From Francisella adeliensis (GTDB taxonomy: Bacteria; Pseudomonadota; Gammaproteobacteria; Francisellales; Francisellaceae), in NCBI RefSeq assembly GCF_003290445.1, contig NZ_CP021781.1:744001-808000 (forward strand): 64,000 nucleotides of DNA. Reading direction: 5' to 3'. Of the stretch, positions 56,311-64,000 are shown piece after piece; the first letter of the stretch is position 1, and each line of letters starts with the position of its first letter. A program made the position numbers and the translations under genes. The notes below the pieces were generated by a model. That model made no database searches, was not told the origin of the DNA, and was given only the letters and a program-made list of their open reading frames with translations.

Positions 56311-57372
56311 TTAAAAACTCATTCCAGGCATCATCCAAATGCCTGCGGCCCTAAGAGTATCTTTTATTATCAATACTTTTTCAGCGTAACTAAGAGAGTC
56401 ATAAATGTTATATTTTTTTGATTCAGTAGCTAGATTATGCAGTCTAAGATCAAGCATATTGTTATCAAATGCTTCTTGTTTAAATACAGCATTAGCATTT
56501 CTGATTTTTGATGCAGATGTAATTATTATAATATCAGAAGCTTTAGGATTTAGACCTTTTAATATTTTGAAGGTATTCATAGTTTGCCATACTAAATCAT
56601 AGGACTGATCTTCCATGATTATTTGATTTTTAGGTATTTTGTTATTAACTAGCCATTGCTTCATCTTATATGATTCTGTGACTCCCGATTTAGCTCTGCC
56701 ACCAGTGACAATAATCTTTGAGTTAGGAAATCTCTCGTAGGCAAGTTTACCCTTGGTTAAACTTTTTATCAGTGGATTATTAAGTGAGCCGTCAGGGTTT
56801 AAAGGAGATCCTAGAATTATGATTACAGGAGTAGATTTCTGAGGTATAGATATCTGGTTAGATCTAGTGTTTATATGTAAGTTAAAACTTTTTGTAATTA
56901 TATCAAAAGAGTTTAAGAATACTGGCATTCTAGACCATGATGATTCTTTTAATCCTGATAAAGATTTTCTATAATCACTAAATTCAAATACATTTGAATA
57001 CGCTGTTTTATACACTTGAATAATTGGGTTTTCTGGGAATTTTTGAACCAGCATTTGTAATGTTACCCCAGCCTCCTTGTATCTTTCAGTATCTATTTGT
57101 AGTGAAAATAAGGAAAGTCCAAGTCGTAAAAACTCATTGCTATCAGTATCAGCTTTTTTTACAGCTATCTGTATTACATTTAGAGCTTTATTTAGATATT
57201 GATCAGCAAGCTCATGGTTAAGCTTACTATTGCGAACATTTTCAATTGCTTGTTGCTCGAGATCTATAGTTGTTAATTCTGGAGCAATAATCTCTTCAGC
57301 AGAATAACAATTCCCGATCATTGCAAATATAAACAAATACATTAGTAAAAAATGTTTATTTATAAATTTCAT
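56311..57372 (-). CDS. DUF218/YdcF-family exported protein, copy 1
   Basis: A 353-residue protein with a signal peptide (to about residue 24, NCYSA), a helical TPR-like N-terminal half (residues 30-160) and a C-terminal DUF218 domain: VIIILGSPLNPDGSL, IIVTGGRAKSGVTESYKMKQWL, EDQSYDLVWQT and IIIITSASKIRNA. DUF218 proteins (SanA, ElyC, YdcF) act in envelope or peptidoglycan-lipid metabolism. It is a tandem paralogue of the next gene; both end in G-M-hydrophobic-F. Confidence 0.82.
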   Translation of the reverse strand: MKFINKHFLLMYLFIFAMIGNCYSAEEIIAPELTTIDLEQQAIENVRNSKLNHELADQYLNKALNVIQIAVKKADTDSNEFLRLGLSLFSLQIDTERYKEAGVTLQMLVQKFPENPIIQVYKTAYSNVFEFSDYRKSLSGLKESSWSRMPVFLNSFDIITKSFNLHINTRSNQISIPQKSTPVIIILGSPLNPDGSLNNPLIKSLTKGKLAYERFPNSKIIVTGGRAKSGVTESYKMKQWLVNNKIPKNQIIMEDQSYDLVWQTMNTFKILKGLNPKASDIIIITSASKIRNANAVFKQEAFDNNMLDLRLHNLATESKKYNIYDSLSYAEKVLIIKDTLRAAGIWMMPGMSF

Positions 57373-57465
57373 ATTTTAAGCATTAGTTGTTTAGCTCTTA
57401 TACAGATAATATAAGAGTTTTTTAATAAAATAAATAAGCGATTAAGGATTATGATTATTTTGATA

Positions 57466-58536
57466 CTAAAAAACCATACCAGGCATTTCCCAAAGCCCAG
57501 CAGTTCTTAAAGTGTCTACTATAATTAGTGCTTGTTCTTGTTTATTAGCAGGTTTATCTATGTCATATTGTTTTGTGCTTGCAACAAGGTTGTTGACTTT
57601 AATTGGCATTTGAGAATTAGCTATTGCTTGCTCAAATATAGCTGTTGCTCTACGAGTATGAGAATCACTAGAAATTAGTAAAATATCTTGAATAGGTCTA
57701 TTTATTTTCTTAAATATCTCGATAGTGTTTAAACCATTTGTTACAGTGCTAATAGATTGATCTTCTTGAATGATTTTGTTACTGGGAACTTTATGTTTAA
57801 TCAACCATTGCTTCATTTGATATGATTCAGTCGTACCGTTACGAGCGGCACCACCACTCACTATGATTATAGCATTAGGGTAGTTATGGTAAGCATCAAG
57901 AACCTTTTTTAGTCTATCAGTAAGAATATCTGTCGTAGTACCATCATCATTTAAAGCATATCCTAAAACAACTATTGCTAGACGATTTTGATCTAGTTTT
58001 GGAAGTTTATCAACAGAGGTGTTTAGCTTTATATCAAAACTATTCTCTGCAGTTTCGATAGCTTTTATATAATGTGGCATTTTCTGCCATTTAGAAGCTT
58101 TTAAAATATTTAGGTCATTTTTATATTCTACAGGGTTCCATAGTAGTGAGTATGCTGTTAAATAAACTTGTAGTATAGGGTTTTTGTTAGAGTTTATACT
58201 TCCAAGTTTTGTGAAAGTAGCTTTAGCTTGATCAATATGGTTATTTAAAACTTGTAGATTACCTAATGACATCATTAGTTGATTATATAGGTATAAATTA
58301 TCTTTAGACATTTCACTGGCACTAGCTAAAGATTTCATAGCATCAGCTGGGTCTCCACGTTTTGTAGTAGCTCCATTGTTTTCATCAGAGGAGGAAACAT
58401 TTGTATTATATTGAATATTTGCTACAGCATTCTGTTGTTGTTCTAATGTCTTTAGGTTAAATGAATTATCATTAGCAAAAATGAAGCTTGGTAGTGTTAA
58501 GCATATTGAGAGCAAGAGTTTTTTGTTTTTAAACAT
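57466..58536 (-). CDS. DUF218/YdcF-family exported protein, copy 2
   Basis: A 356-residue paralogue of the gene at 56311. Signal peptide to about residue 21 (FIFAND), a low-complexity Asn/Ser part, TPR-like helices, then DUF218: IVVLGYALNDDGTTTD, IIVSGGAARNGTTESYQMKQWL, EDQSISTVTNGLNTI and LISSDSHTRRA. The canonical VVLG and SGG motifs are better kept here than in copy 1, where the Ser of SGG is Thr. A 93-bp gap separates the two. Confidence 0.84.
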   Translation of the reverse strand: MFKNKKLLLSICLTLPSFIFANDNSFNLKTLEQQQNAVANIQYNTNVSSSDENNGATTKRGDPADAMKSLASASEMSKDNLYLYNQLMMSLGNLQVLNNHIDQAKATFTKLGSINSNKNPILQVYLTAYSLLWNPVEYKNDLNILKASKWQKMPHYIKAIETAENSFDIKLNTSVDKLPKLDQNRLAIVVLGYALNDDGTTTDILTDRLKKVLDAYHNYPNAIIIVSGGAARNGTTESYQMKQWLIKHKVPSNKIIQEDQSISTVTNGLNTIEIFKKINRPIQDILLISSDSHTRRATAIFEQAIANSQMPIKVNNLVASTKQYDIDKPANKQEQALIIVDTLRTAGLWEMPGMVF

Positions 58537-58636
58537 GGTTTTATGTATTTATTTGGTTATTAGTTAAATATTATAAGAGTTTTTTTGCAAAATAAATCAT
58601 TGTCTTATAGTATTAGTCAAAACTATTTAAAATTAA

Positions 58637-59914
58637 ATGAAAATGCAAAAGAATATTTCCCCTAAAAATGTAATTTTTGCTGGTTTAGCAACAAGTGTTG
58701 AATACTTTGATTTTGCTCTATTTGCTTATGTTACTGTATACATATCAGCAGCTTTTTTTCCCGAGAGCGACTCTACTGTTGCGATGATAAAAACATTTGG
58801 TATGTTTGCTGCAGGCTATTTGATGAGGCCTGTAGGTGGTATATTTTTTGGAAATCTAGGTGATAAGCTAGGTAGAAAAAGTGTCCTAATAATTACAGTT
58901 GCATTAATGGCAATATCAACAGCTATAATAGCATTTACACCAAGCTATCAAAGTATTGGGGTATTTTCGGTATTATTAATAGTATTTGCTAGGATGATAC
59001 AAGGTTTCTCAATCGGTGGTGAATATAATGGTGTTTTAGCGATATTAAGCGAACAAGCTCCTGATGATAAAAGAGGGTTGGTAACGGCATTTGGAACCTT
59101 CTTTTCTGGGTTTGGAGTATTTTTAGGCACAGTTATAGTTTTTATATTTTCATATTACTTAACTGATTCACAAATGCATGCGTATGGTTGGAGAGCTTGT
59201 TTTATTATAGGTACAATTATGGCCTTGATAGTATTAGTAATGCAGTTTTTACAGGATGAATCCCCTGAATACTTAAAAGCTAAAGAAGATGGTGCCTTAG
59301 ATGATACGCCTGTGGTTTCTGCAATTAAAGAATATCCATATCAGATATTTGTAGTATTTGCTTTAGCTGGGTATTTAGGAATTGTTTATTATATGCTTTC
59401 AGCATTTATTCCATCGATGCTTGAAGGAGGTTTGGGCTATTCAACAAACATGGCGATGCTTATGACTATGATTGCATCTATTTGTTATTTTTCAACAGCA
59501 CCACTTTGGGGGTTTATATCTGATAAGATTGGTCGTAAAAAAGTTCTTTTAACTTCTTGTACCGCTATAGGTGTTCTTATATACCCAAGTCTGTATATCA
59601 TCAATAGTGCAAATTCACCTGTTCTTACATGTATTATGATGTGCATACTGATGTTGTTTATATCAGCGGCTACAGCTACATTTGTAGTAACGATTAATGA
59701 GCTTTTTCCTACACATTTGAGATTTAGTGGTGTAGCTACAGGTTATAATATTAGTAATGCTCTACTTGGTGGAACTGTACCGTTAATCTCTGGATTATTG
59801 ATTTTGTACTTTGGTTCAATGGCACCAGCATTATATGCGATTTTAGCCTCTATAATAATTGTAATAATAGTAGCTAAAATGCCTGAGACAAATGGTATTG
59901 AATTAGAAGAGTAA
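58637..59914 (+). CDS. MFS transporter, metabolite:H+ symporter (MHS) family
   Basis: A 425-residue protein with 12 helices. The MHS marks are EYFDFALFAY in helix 1, the helix 2-3 loop GNLGDKLGRKSVLI, FSIGGEYNGVLAIL in helix 4-5 and the second-half repeat GFISDKIGRKKVLLTS. Relatives carry proline/betaine, citrate, alpha-ketoglutarate or shikimate; Francisella uses several MHS proteins, including for amino acids. Substrate open. The region 59915-60070 contains no gene. Confidence 0.88.
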   Translation: MKMQKNISPKNVIFAGLATSVEYFDFALFAYVTVYISAAFFPESDSTVAMIKTFGMFAAGYLMRPVGGIFFGNLGDKLGRKSVLIITVALMAISTAIIAFTPSYQSIGVFSVLLIVFARMIQGFSIGGEYNGVLAILSEQAPDDKRGLVTAFGTFFSGFGVFLGTVIVFIFSYYLTDSQMHAYGWRACFIIGTIMALIVLVMQFLQDESPEYLKAKEDGALDDTPVVSAIKEYPYQIFVVFALAGYLGIVYYMLSAFIPSMLEGGLGYSTNMAMLMTMIASICYFSTAPLWGFISDKIGRKKVLLTSCTAIGVLIYPSLYIINSANSPVLTCIMMCILMLFISAATATFVVTINELFPTHLRFSGVATGYNISNALLGGTVPLISGLLILYFGSMAPALYAILASIIIVIIVAKMPETNGIELEE

Positions 59915-60070
59915 AGAGTCCTTTAAAGTTCTAAATAATTATTTTAAATTTGTAATATAAGATCGACAACCCTTCTGCAAGATAATAAAATAAATTAAGT
60001 ATCCTGTTATACCACCCTCAACTAAGACTTTCTCTTTTTCCAAAAAAACTAAATTTATTTTAATATTTGT

Positions 60071-60099
60071 TTGTAATGCTTGATATTGTGTACTACTAT
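60071..60099 (+). promoter_or_regulatory. Promoter of the regulator-his operon
   Basis: TTGTAA (60071-60076) as -35 and TACTAT (60094-60099) as -10 are 17 bp apart, the ideal spacing. Transcription would begin near 60106, about 25 bp before the regulator ATG. The -10 is inside the operator palindrome. Confidence 0.6.
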
Positions 60100-60108
60100 G
60101 TTAGTACA
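60089..60108. promoter_or_regulatory. TrpR-like operator overlapping the -10 box
   Basis: Perfect 7-bp arms tgtacta and tagtaca flank a 6-bp spacer (60096-60101). The central 18 bp matches the E. coli trp operator palindrome (GTACTAGTTAACTAGTAC) at 13 of 18 positions. It directly precedes a TrpR-fold regulator, so autoregulation and his-operon control are likely. Confidence 0.68.
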
Positions 60109-60130
60109 TTAATACATTGATTTATTCTGA

Positions 60131-60427
60131 ATGTCTGAAATAAAAGATAACGAAGAAAATTTACATGAGCTTTATGAAGTTTTCACTAATTTTGAATCGG
60201 TTGAAGAAGCTAAACTTTTTCTTGAGGATTTATGTACTCCTGTTGATTTGGTGGCTATGGCTGCTCGTTGGAGAGTCGTTAAAGAACTAAAAGAAGATAA
60301 ACCATATCGACAAATCCATGCTGAAACAGGTGTTAGTTTAACCACTATTAGCAGGGTTGCAAGATGTCTTACTTACGGAACGAATGGCTATAACACTATC
60401 TATAACAAAATTAAAAAAGAGAATTAA
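60131..60427 (+). CDS. TrpR/YerC/YecD-family transcriptional repressor
   Basis: A 98-residue all-helical regulator. The YerC/YecD signature FLEDLCTPVDLVAMAARWRVVKEL is split by helices as in TrpR, and the helix-turn-helix is PYRQIHAETGVSLTTISRVAR. It lacks the tryptophan-pocket spacing of true TrpR and may sense another ligand, such as histidine. No good Shine-Dalgarno precedes the ATG. Its stop is one base before the hisG ATG, so it is the first gene of the his operon. Confidence 0.85.
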   Translation: MSEIKDNEENLHELYEVFTNFESVEEAKLFLEDLCTPVDLVAMAARWRVVKELKEDKPYRQIHAETGVSLTTISRVARCLTYGTNGYNTIYNKIKKEN

Positions 60428-60428
60428 T

Positions 60429-61319
60429 ATGAGAAAAAGACTAAGAGTTGCTGTACAAAAGAAAGGAAGACTAAATGATAATTCTATGGAGTTATTTAAA
60501 AAAATAGGTGTTAAGGTAGAGTTTTCAAGTAAGAGTAACTTGTTGTGCCATTCTATAAATGCTCCTATAGATTTTCTTTTTGTTAGAGATGATGATATCC
60601 CAACATTAGTAAATGGTAATGTATGTGATTTTGGTATAGTTGGTGAAAATGTTTTAGAAGAGTATCTCCTAAGCATAAAAGATACTAATAAAAACAATGA
60701 CATTATAAAAACCAAGAAACTTGGGTTTGGTAAATGTAGATTATCCATAGCAGTACCAAGTAATGCTAGCGAAGATTTAAACGATTTAAAAAATACGCGA
60801 ATAGCAACTTCATACCCTTATTTAATTCAACAATTTTCAGAAAAGAATGATTTAGGTCTTGATCCTTTATCTATTTCTGGCTCAGTTGAAATAGCTCCTA
60901 ATTTACAAATGGCAAGCTCTATATGTGATTTAGTTTCCACTGGCAGAACATTAGAAGAAAATAATCTTAAAGAGATTCATACTATAATGAAAAGCCAAGC
61001 AATTTTAATTCGCTCAAATGAGAGTTTTGGAGATGAGTTGGAAGAGTATTATCAATTATTACTTAGAAGAATTGAGGGTGTAAGACATGCTCAAGAGAGA
61101 AAGTATATTATGTTTCATATTGATAAAGATGCTGTTGATACTATTAAGGATATTTTACCTGGTCATGAGGGGCAAACTATTATGCCTTTGTATGATGATA
61201 ATAAGGTAGCGATACATTTAGTTACCAAAGAAGGAGTTTTCTGGGGAACTTTAGAGAAGTTAAAAGAAGCAGGCGCTAGCTCTATATTAGTATTACCAAT
61301 TGAGAAAATGTTGGAGTAA
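60429..61319 (+). CDS. hisG: ATP phosphoribosyltransferase (long form)
   Basis: A 296-residue enzyme for the first step of histidine synthesis (ATP plus PRPP). The ATG at 60429 is chosen: MRKRLRVAVQKKGRLND is the family start; a longer upstream reading overlaps the regulator. The C-terminal ~75 residues (LPGHEGQTIMPL and following) form the regulatory domain of the long form, giving histidine feedback without HisZ. VSTGRTLEENNL is the PRPP loop. Confidence 0.95.
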   Translation: MRKRLRVAVQKKGRLNDNSMELFKKIGVKVEFSSKSNLLCHSINAPIDFLFVRDDDIPTLVNGNVCDFGIVGENVLEEYLLSIKDTNKNNDIIKTKKLGFGKCRLSIAVPSNASEDLNDLKNTRIATSYPYLIQQFSEKNDLGLDPLSISGSVEIAPNLQMASSICDLVSTGRTLEENNLKEIHTIMKSQAILIRSNESFGDELEEYYQLLLRRIEGVRHAQERKYIMFHIDKDAVDTIKDILPGHEGQTIMPLYDDNKVAIHLVTKEGVFWGTLEKLKEAGASSILVLPIEKMLE

Positions 61320-61328
61320 ATAAGTATA

Positions 61329-62627
61329 ATGATAGGAATATATAATTGGCAAGAGCTTGATATAAAAAAACAAATAGATCTTCTAGCTCGCCCAGTTTCT
61401 GCTAATAAAGCTAGCTTAATCTCAGGTGTTAGAGATATATTAAATGCAGTACAGAAAAATGGAGATAAAGCTCTTTTTGAGTTTACTTCAAAGTTTGATT
61501 GTGTTGATTTAGATGATATTGAAGTCACAGCGGATGAGATTAAAAAAGCTTATTCATTAGTTTCACAGGATGATGTTGGTTTGATTAAGAGCTCTATAGC
61601 GCGTATATCTAACTATCATAAAGTTATGAAACCAAAGACTACTATTTGTGATACTAATGATGGTGTGGTTTGTAAAAAAGTTTATAAACCTATCGAAAAA
61701 GTTGGTTTATATGTGCCTGGAGGTTCAGCTCCGTTAGTATCAACTTTGATAATGCTAGCAGCACCAGCACAAATTGCAGGATGTAAAGATGTTTTCGTAA
61801 TTACTCCATGTGATAAAAATGGAAATGTTCATCCACTAATTTTAATAGCTGCAGATATTTGTAAGGTATCAAATATTTATAAACTAGGTGGGGCTCAGGC
61901 GATAGCTGCATTAGCTTATGGTACAGAAACAGTACCCAAGGTAAATAAAATTTTTGGACCTGGGAACTCATGGGTTACAGAAGCAAAACAGCAAGTATCT
62001 AATGATAGTCAAGGAGCTGCTATAGATTTACCAGCAGGGCCTTCAGAAGTTTTAGTAATAGCTGATGAGTGTGCAGATCCAAGATTTGTTGCTGCAGATC
62101 TATTAGCACAAGCTGAACATGGAGTTGATTCACAAGCTATACTAATCACAACTAGTCTAGCTTTAGCTAATAAAGTTAGAGATGAAGTTTCTAAGCAGAC
62201 TGATACAGCTCAAAGAAAATCTATCATTGAAAAATCACTCATAAATAGTGCAATTATAATTACAAGCTGTATTGATGAGTCAATTAAGATTGCTAATGAA
62301 TATGCTTCTGAGCATCTTATTTTAAATATCGAAAATGCGGATGACTATATTGATAGTATCGAAAATGCAGGAGCTATATTTGTTGGTCCTTGGGCAGCAG
62401 AAGCATTAGGTGATTATATTACAGGATCAAACCATGTGTTACCTACTTATGGATATGCAAAAGCTTATAGTGGTTTAGCAACTATAGATTTTATGAAAGC
62501 GATAAGTGTCCAAAATGTATCGAAACAAGGAATAAAAAATATAGGCAAAATGGCTATGAGATTAGCCGATATAGAAGGTCTCAAAGCTCATGAAATGGCT
62601 GTTAAAATTCGTTTGGAGAGCTTATAA
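61329..62627 (+). CDS. hisD: Histidinol dehydrogenase
   Basis: A 432-residue zinc enzyme for the last two steps, histidinol to histidine with 2 NAD. YVPGGSAPLVSTLIMLAAPA, GGAQAIAALAYGTETVPKV, GPGNSWVTEAKQQV, DLPAGPSEVLVIAD and LLAQAEHGVDSQ carry substrate, NAD and zinc residues. Length is normal. It starts 9 bp after hisG. Confidence 0.97.
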   Translation: MIGIYNWQELDIKKQIDLLARPVSANKASLISGVRDILNAVQKNGDKALFEFTSKFDCVDLDDIEVTADEIKKAYSLVSQDDVGLIKSSIARISNYHKVMKPKTTICDTNDGVVCKKVYKPIEKVGLYVPGGSAPLVSTLIMLAAPAQIAGCKDVFVITPCDKNGNVHPLILIAADICKVSNIYKLGGAQAIAALAYGTETVPKVNKIFGPGNSWVTEAKQQVSNDSQGAAIDLPAGPSEVLVIADECADPRFVAADLLAQAEHGVDSQAILITTSLALANKVRDEVSKQTDTAQRKSIIEKSLINSAIIITSCIDESIKIANEYASEHLILNIENADDYIDSIENAGAIFVGPWAAEALGDYITGSNHVLPTYGYAKAYSGLATIDFMKAISVQNVSKQGIKNIGKMAMRLADIEGLKAHEMAVKIRLESL

Positions 62628-62630
62628 AAT

Positions 62631-63698
62631 ATGCAAAAGCTAGAAAAATTAATTCGTAAAGATTTGCAAGAGTTTAGTGCGTATTCGTCAGCAAGATCTT
62701 TGAAGGTTCAAGGGAATATATGGCTGAATGCAAATGAGTCACCTTATGATGATGAAAAACTATTTAACCGTTATCCTTCACAACAGCCTCAAGAGTTAGT
62801 TCAGCGTTTAGCGAAAATATATGAAGTAAAAGCTGATAATTTGTTAGTTACTCGAGGAAGTGATGAGGGGATAGATCTTTTATTTAGACTATTTTGTGAA
62901 TATAAAAAAGACAGTGTATTTGCGGTAGAGCCAACATTTGGAATGTATAAAATAGCTGCACAATTACAAGGTGTAGAGTATAAAACTATAAAGCTTGATC
63001 AGGAAAATGATTTTGAACTTGATATTTCTAAGCTTTTAGAAAGTATTCCTAATAACTGTAAGTTACTTTTTTTATGTACTCCTAATAATCCAACTGGTAA
63101 ATCACTTTCTTTAGGTGAGATTGAAAAGGTATTAGCTAGTTTAGCAGATAAATGTATAGTTGTTGTCGATGAGGCATATATAGAATTCAGCACAGAGCAA
63201 TCAGCTACTAATCTTATTGATAAATTTCAAAATTTAGTTGTATTAAGAACATTATCAAAGTCATTTGGTATGGCAGGGCTTAGATTAGGTACTGTAATTT
63301 CTAACGCTAAAATGATTAAATGGTTAAGAAAAATATTAGCACCATATCCAATTCCTAAAACTACTGAAACGACTATAGTAGATTTGCTTGATGATAAAAG
63401 CTTAGTTAAGTTAGATAGTCAGATTGAGGAAATAAAACAACAAAGACAACTAGTGCTTGAAGAGTTAGAAAAGTTAGCGATAGTAAACAAAGTATACTCA
63501 TCAGATGCAAACTTTTTGCTAGTCAATTTTAACAAGGCAGTTTTTGATGATTTAATCACAAATAACATAGTTGTCCGTTCTATGGCGCACTTTTTTAATG
63601 ATGAAAAGATGTTAAGAATAAGTATTGGAACATCAGTTGAAAATAAAAAACTAATCGAAGTATTACAAAAATTAAGTGGTGATTATGAAGCAAAATAA
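62631..63698 (+). CDS. hisC: Histidinol-phosphate aminotransferase
   Basis: A 355-residue PLP aminotransferase. [11 protein letters not shown] begins the substrate site, [14 protein letters not shown] the cofactor site, [11 protein letters not shown] the Asp, and [16 protein letters not shown] carries the PLP Lys. It begins 3 bp after hisD with ggag upstream and overlaps hisB by 14 bp. Confidence 0.96.
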   Translation: MQKLEKLIRKDLQEFSAYSSARSLKVQGNIWLNANESPYDDEKLFNRYPSQQPQELVQRLAKIYEVKADNLLVTRGSDEGIDLLFRLFCEYKKDSVFAVEPTFGMYKIAAQLQGVEYKTIKLDQENDFELDISKLLESIPNNCKLLFLCTPNNPTGKSLSLGEIEKVLASLADKCIVVVDEAYIEFSTEQSATNLIDKFQNLVVLRTLSKSFGMAGLRLGTVISNAKMIKWLRKILAPYPIPKTTETTIVDLLDDKSLVKLDSQIEEIKQQRQLVLEELEKLAIVNKVYSSDANFLLVNFNKAVFDDLITNNIVVRSMAHFFNDEKMLRISIGTSVENKKLIEVLQKLSGDYEAK

Positions 63699-64000
63699 AT
63701 ATTTATTTATTGATAGAGATGGAACCTTAATAGTCGAGCCACCTATAGATAAGCAGGTTGATAGTATCGAAAAATTAGAGTTTTTTGAAGGTGTTTTTGA
63801 AGCTCTTAAAAAATTACAAAAAGCAGGTTTTAAACTTGTAATGGTATCAAATCAAGATGGCTTAGGCACTGAGTCTTTTCCTCAAGAAGATTTTGATGCG
63901 CCACATGACCTAATGATGAAAATATTCAAATCACAAGGTATTGAGTTTAAGAATGTTTTAATTTGTCCACATTTTGCTCATGAGAATTGTAATTGTCGTA
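63685..64000 (+). CDS. hisB: Bifunctional histidinol-phosphatase/imidazoleglycerol-phosphate dehydratase, N-terminal part
   Basis: The first 105 codons only; the window ends inside the gene. The HAD phosphatase start is [15 protein letters not shown] with the nucleophile Asp. [11 protein letters not shown] is motif II and [13 protein letters not shown] is the zinc loop typical of the HisB-N phosphatase domain. The dehydratase domain would lie beyond. The ATG is inside the hisC end (14-bp overlap). Confidence 0.94.
   Translation, partial: MKQNKYLFIDRDGTLIVEPPIDKQVDSIEKLEFFEGVFEALKKLQKAGFKLVMVSNQDGLGTESFPQEDFDAPHDLMMKIFKSQGIEFKNVLICPHFAHENCNCR

Noticed and set aside
59915-60130. Histidine attenuator leader peptide
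   Set aside because: No short frame with a run of His codons and no terminator/antiterminator stems were visible.

Overview
The window reads as chromosomal DNA of a Francisella species. The support is a very AT-rich, densely packed gamma-proteobacterial gene set; a class A beta-lactamase of the type native to Francisella (FTU-1/FPH-1 group); a minor-pilin cluster beside accA and murQ; and a split glycine decarboxylase. A complete-looking histidine operon start and a GGDEF protein point to an environmental species such as F. philomiragia or F. noatunensis rather than F. tularensis. The species call is inference.

Layout. 1-96: start of a class II aldolase gene. 263-5655: accessory-rich stretch with a membrane-anchored nuclease, the beta-lactamase (bla), an acetyltransferase, a Rieske oxygenase, small exported proteins, a type IV pilin and an unknown exported protein. 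5707-10051: tatD-recF, glyS and a DUF2237 protein. 10048-15986: flavin oxidoreductase, methyltransferase, dicarboxylate symporter, RidA, SulP transporter and a membrane protein. 16058-22872: sucCD and the glycine cleavage genes gcvT-H-PA-PB. 23016-24336: acetyltransferase and CPBP protease. 24589-30273: accA, three minor pilins, murQ and a DUF4124-like protein. 30291-36799: antiporter, PP-loop protein, trpS, two tRNAs, coaE, a MidA-type methyltransferase and a DUF6056 protein. 36876-44366: TRIC channel, the lptF-lptG-M16-M16-rsmD operon and divergent pepA. 44399-49388: lipoprotein, sufS-sufA-sufT, coaD, ferredoxin and a PAS-PAS-GGDEF protein. 49448-58536: shikimate-dehydrogenase-like protein, hslVU, a membrane protein, a phosphodiesterase-like protein, an amino-acid transporter, a deacetylase and two tandem DUF218 proteins. 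58637-64000: MHS transporter, then a TrpR/YerC-like regulator heading hisG-hisD-hisC-hisB (hisB runs off the end).

Most striking pattern. Three accessory insertions share one architecture: intact core gene, inserted gene(s), then a second copy of the 3' end of that core gene. (1) bla lies between two perfect 39-bp copies of the nuclease gene's last codons. (2) The pilin and its neighbour lie between intact recF and a decayed recF 3' fragment. (3) The acetyltransferase at 23016 lies between intact gcvPB and a decayed copy of the gcvPB terminus plus its downstream flank. No integrase or transposase is nearby. The shared layout suggests a common route of gene acquisition at gene 3' ends.

Regulation visible in the sequence: a 20-bp operator resembling the trp operator overlaps the -10 of the regulator-his operon; a heat-shock (sigma-32-like) promoter precedes hslVU; and a 16-bp palindrome sits just upstream of bla.
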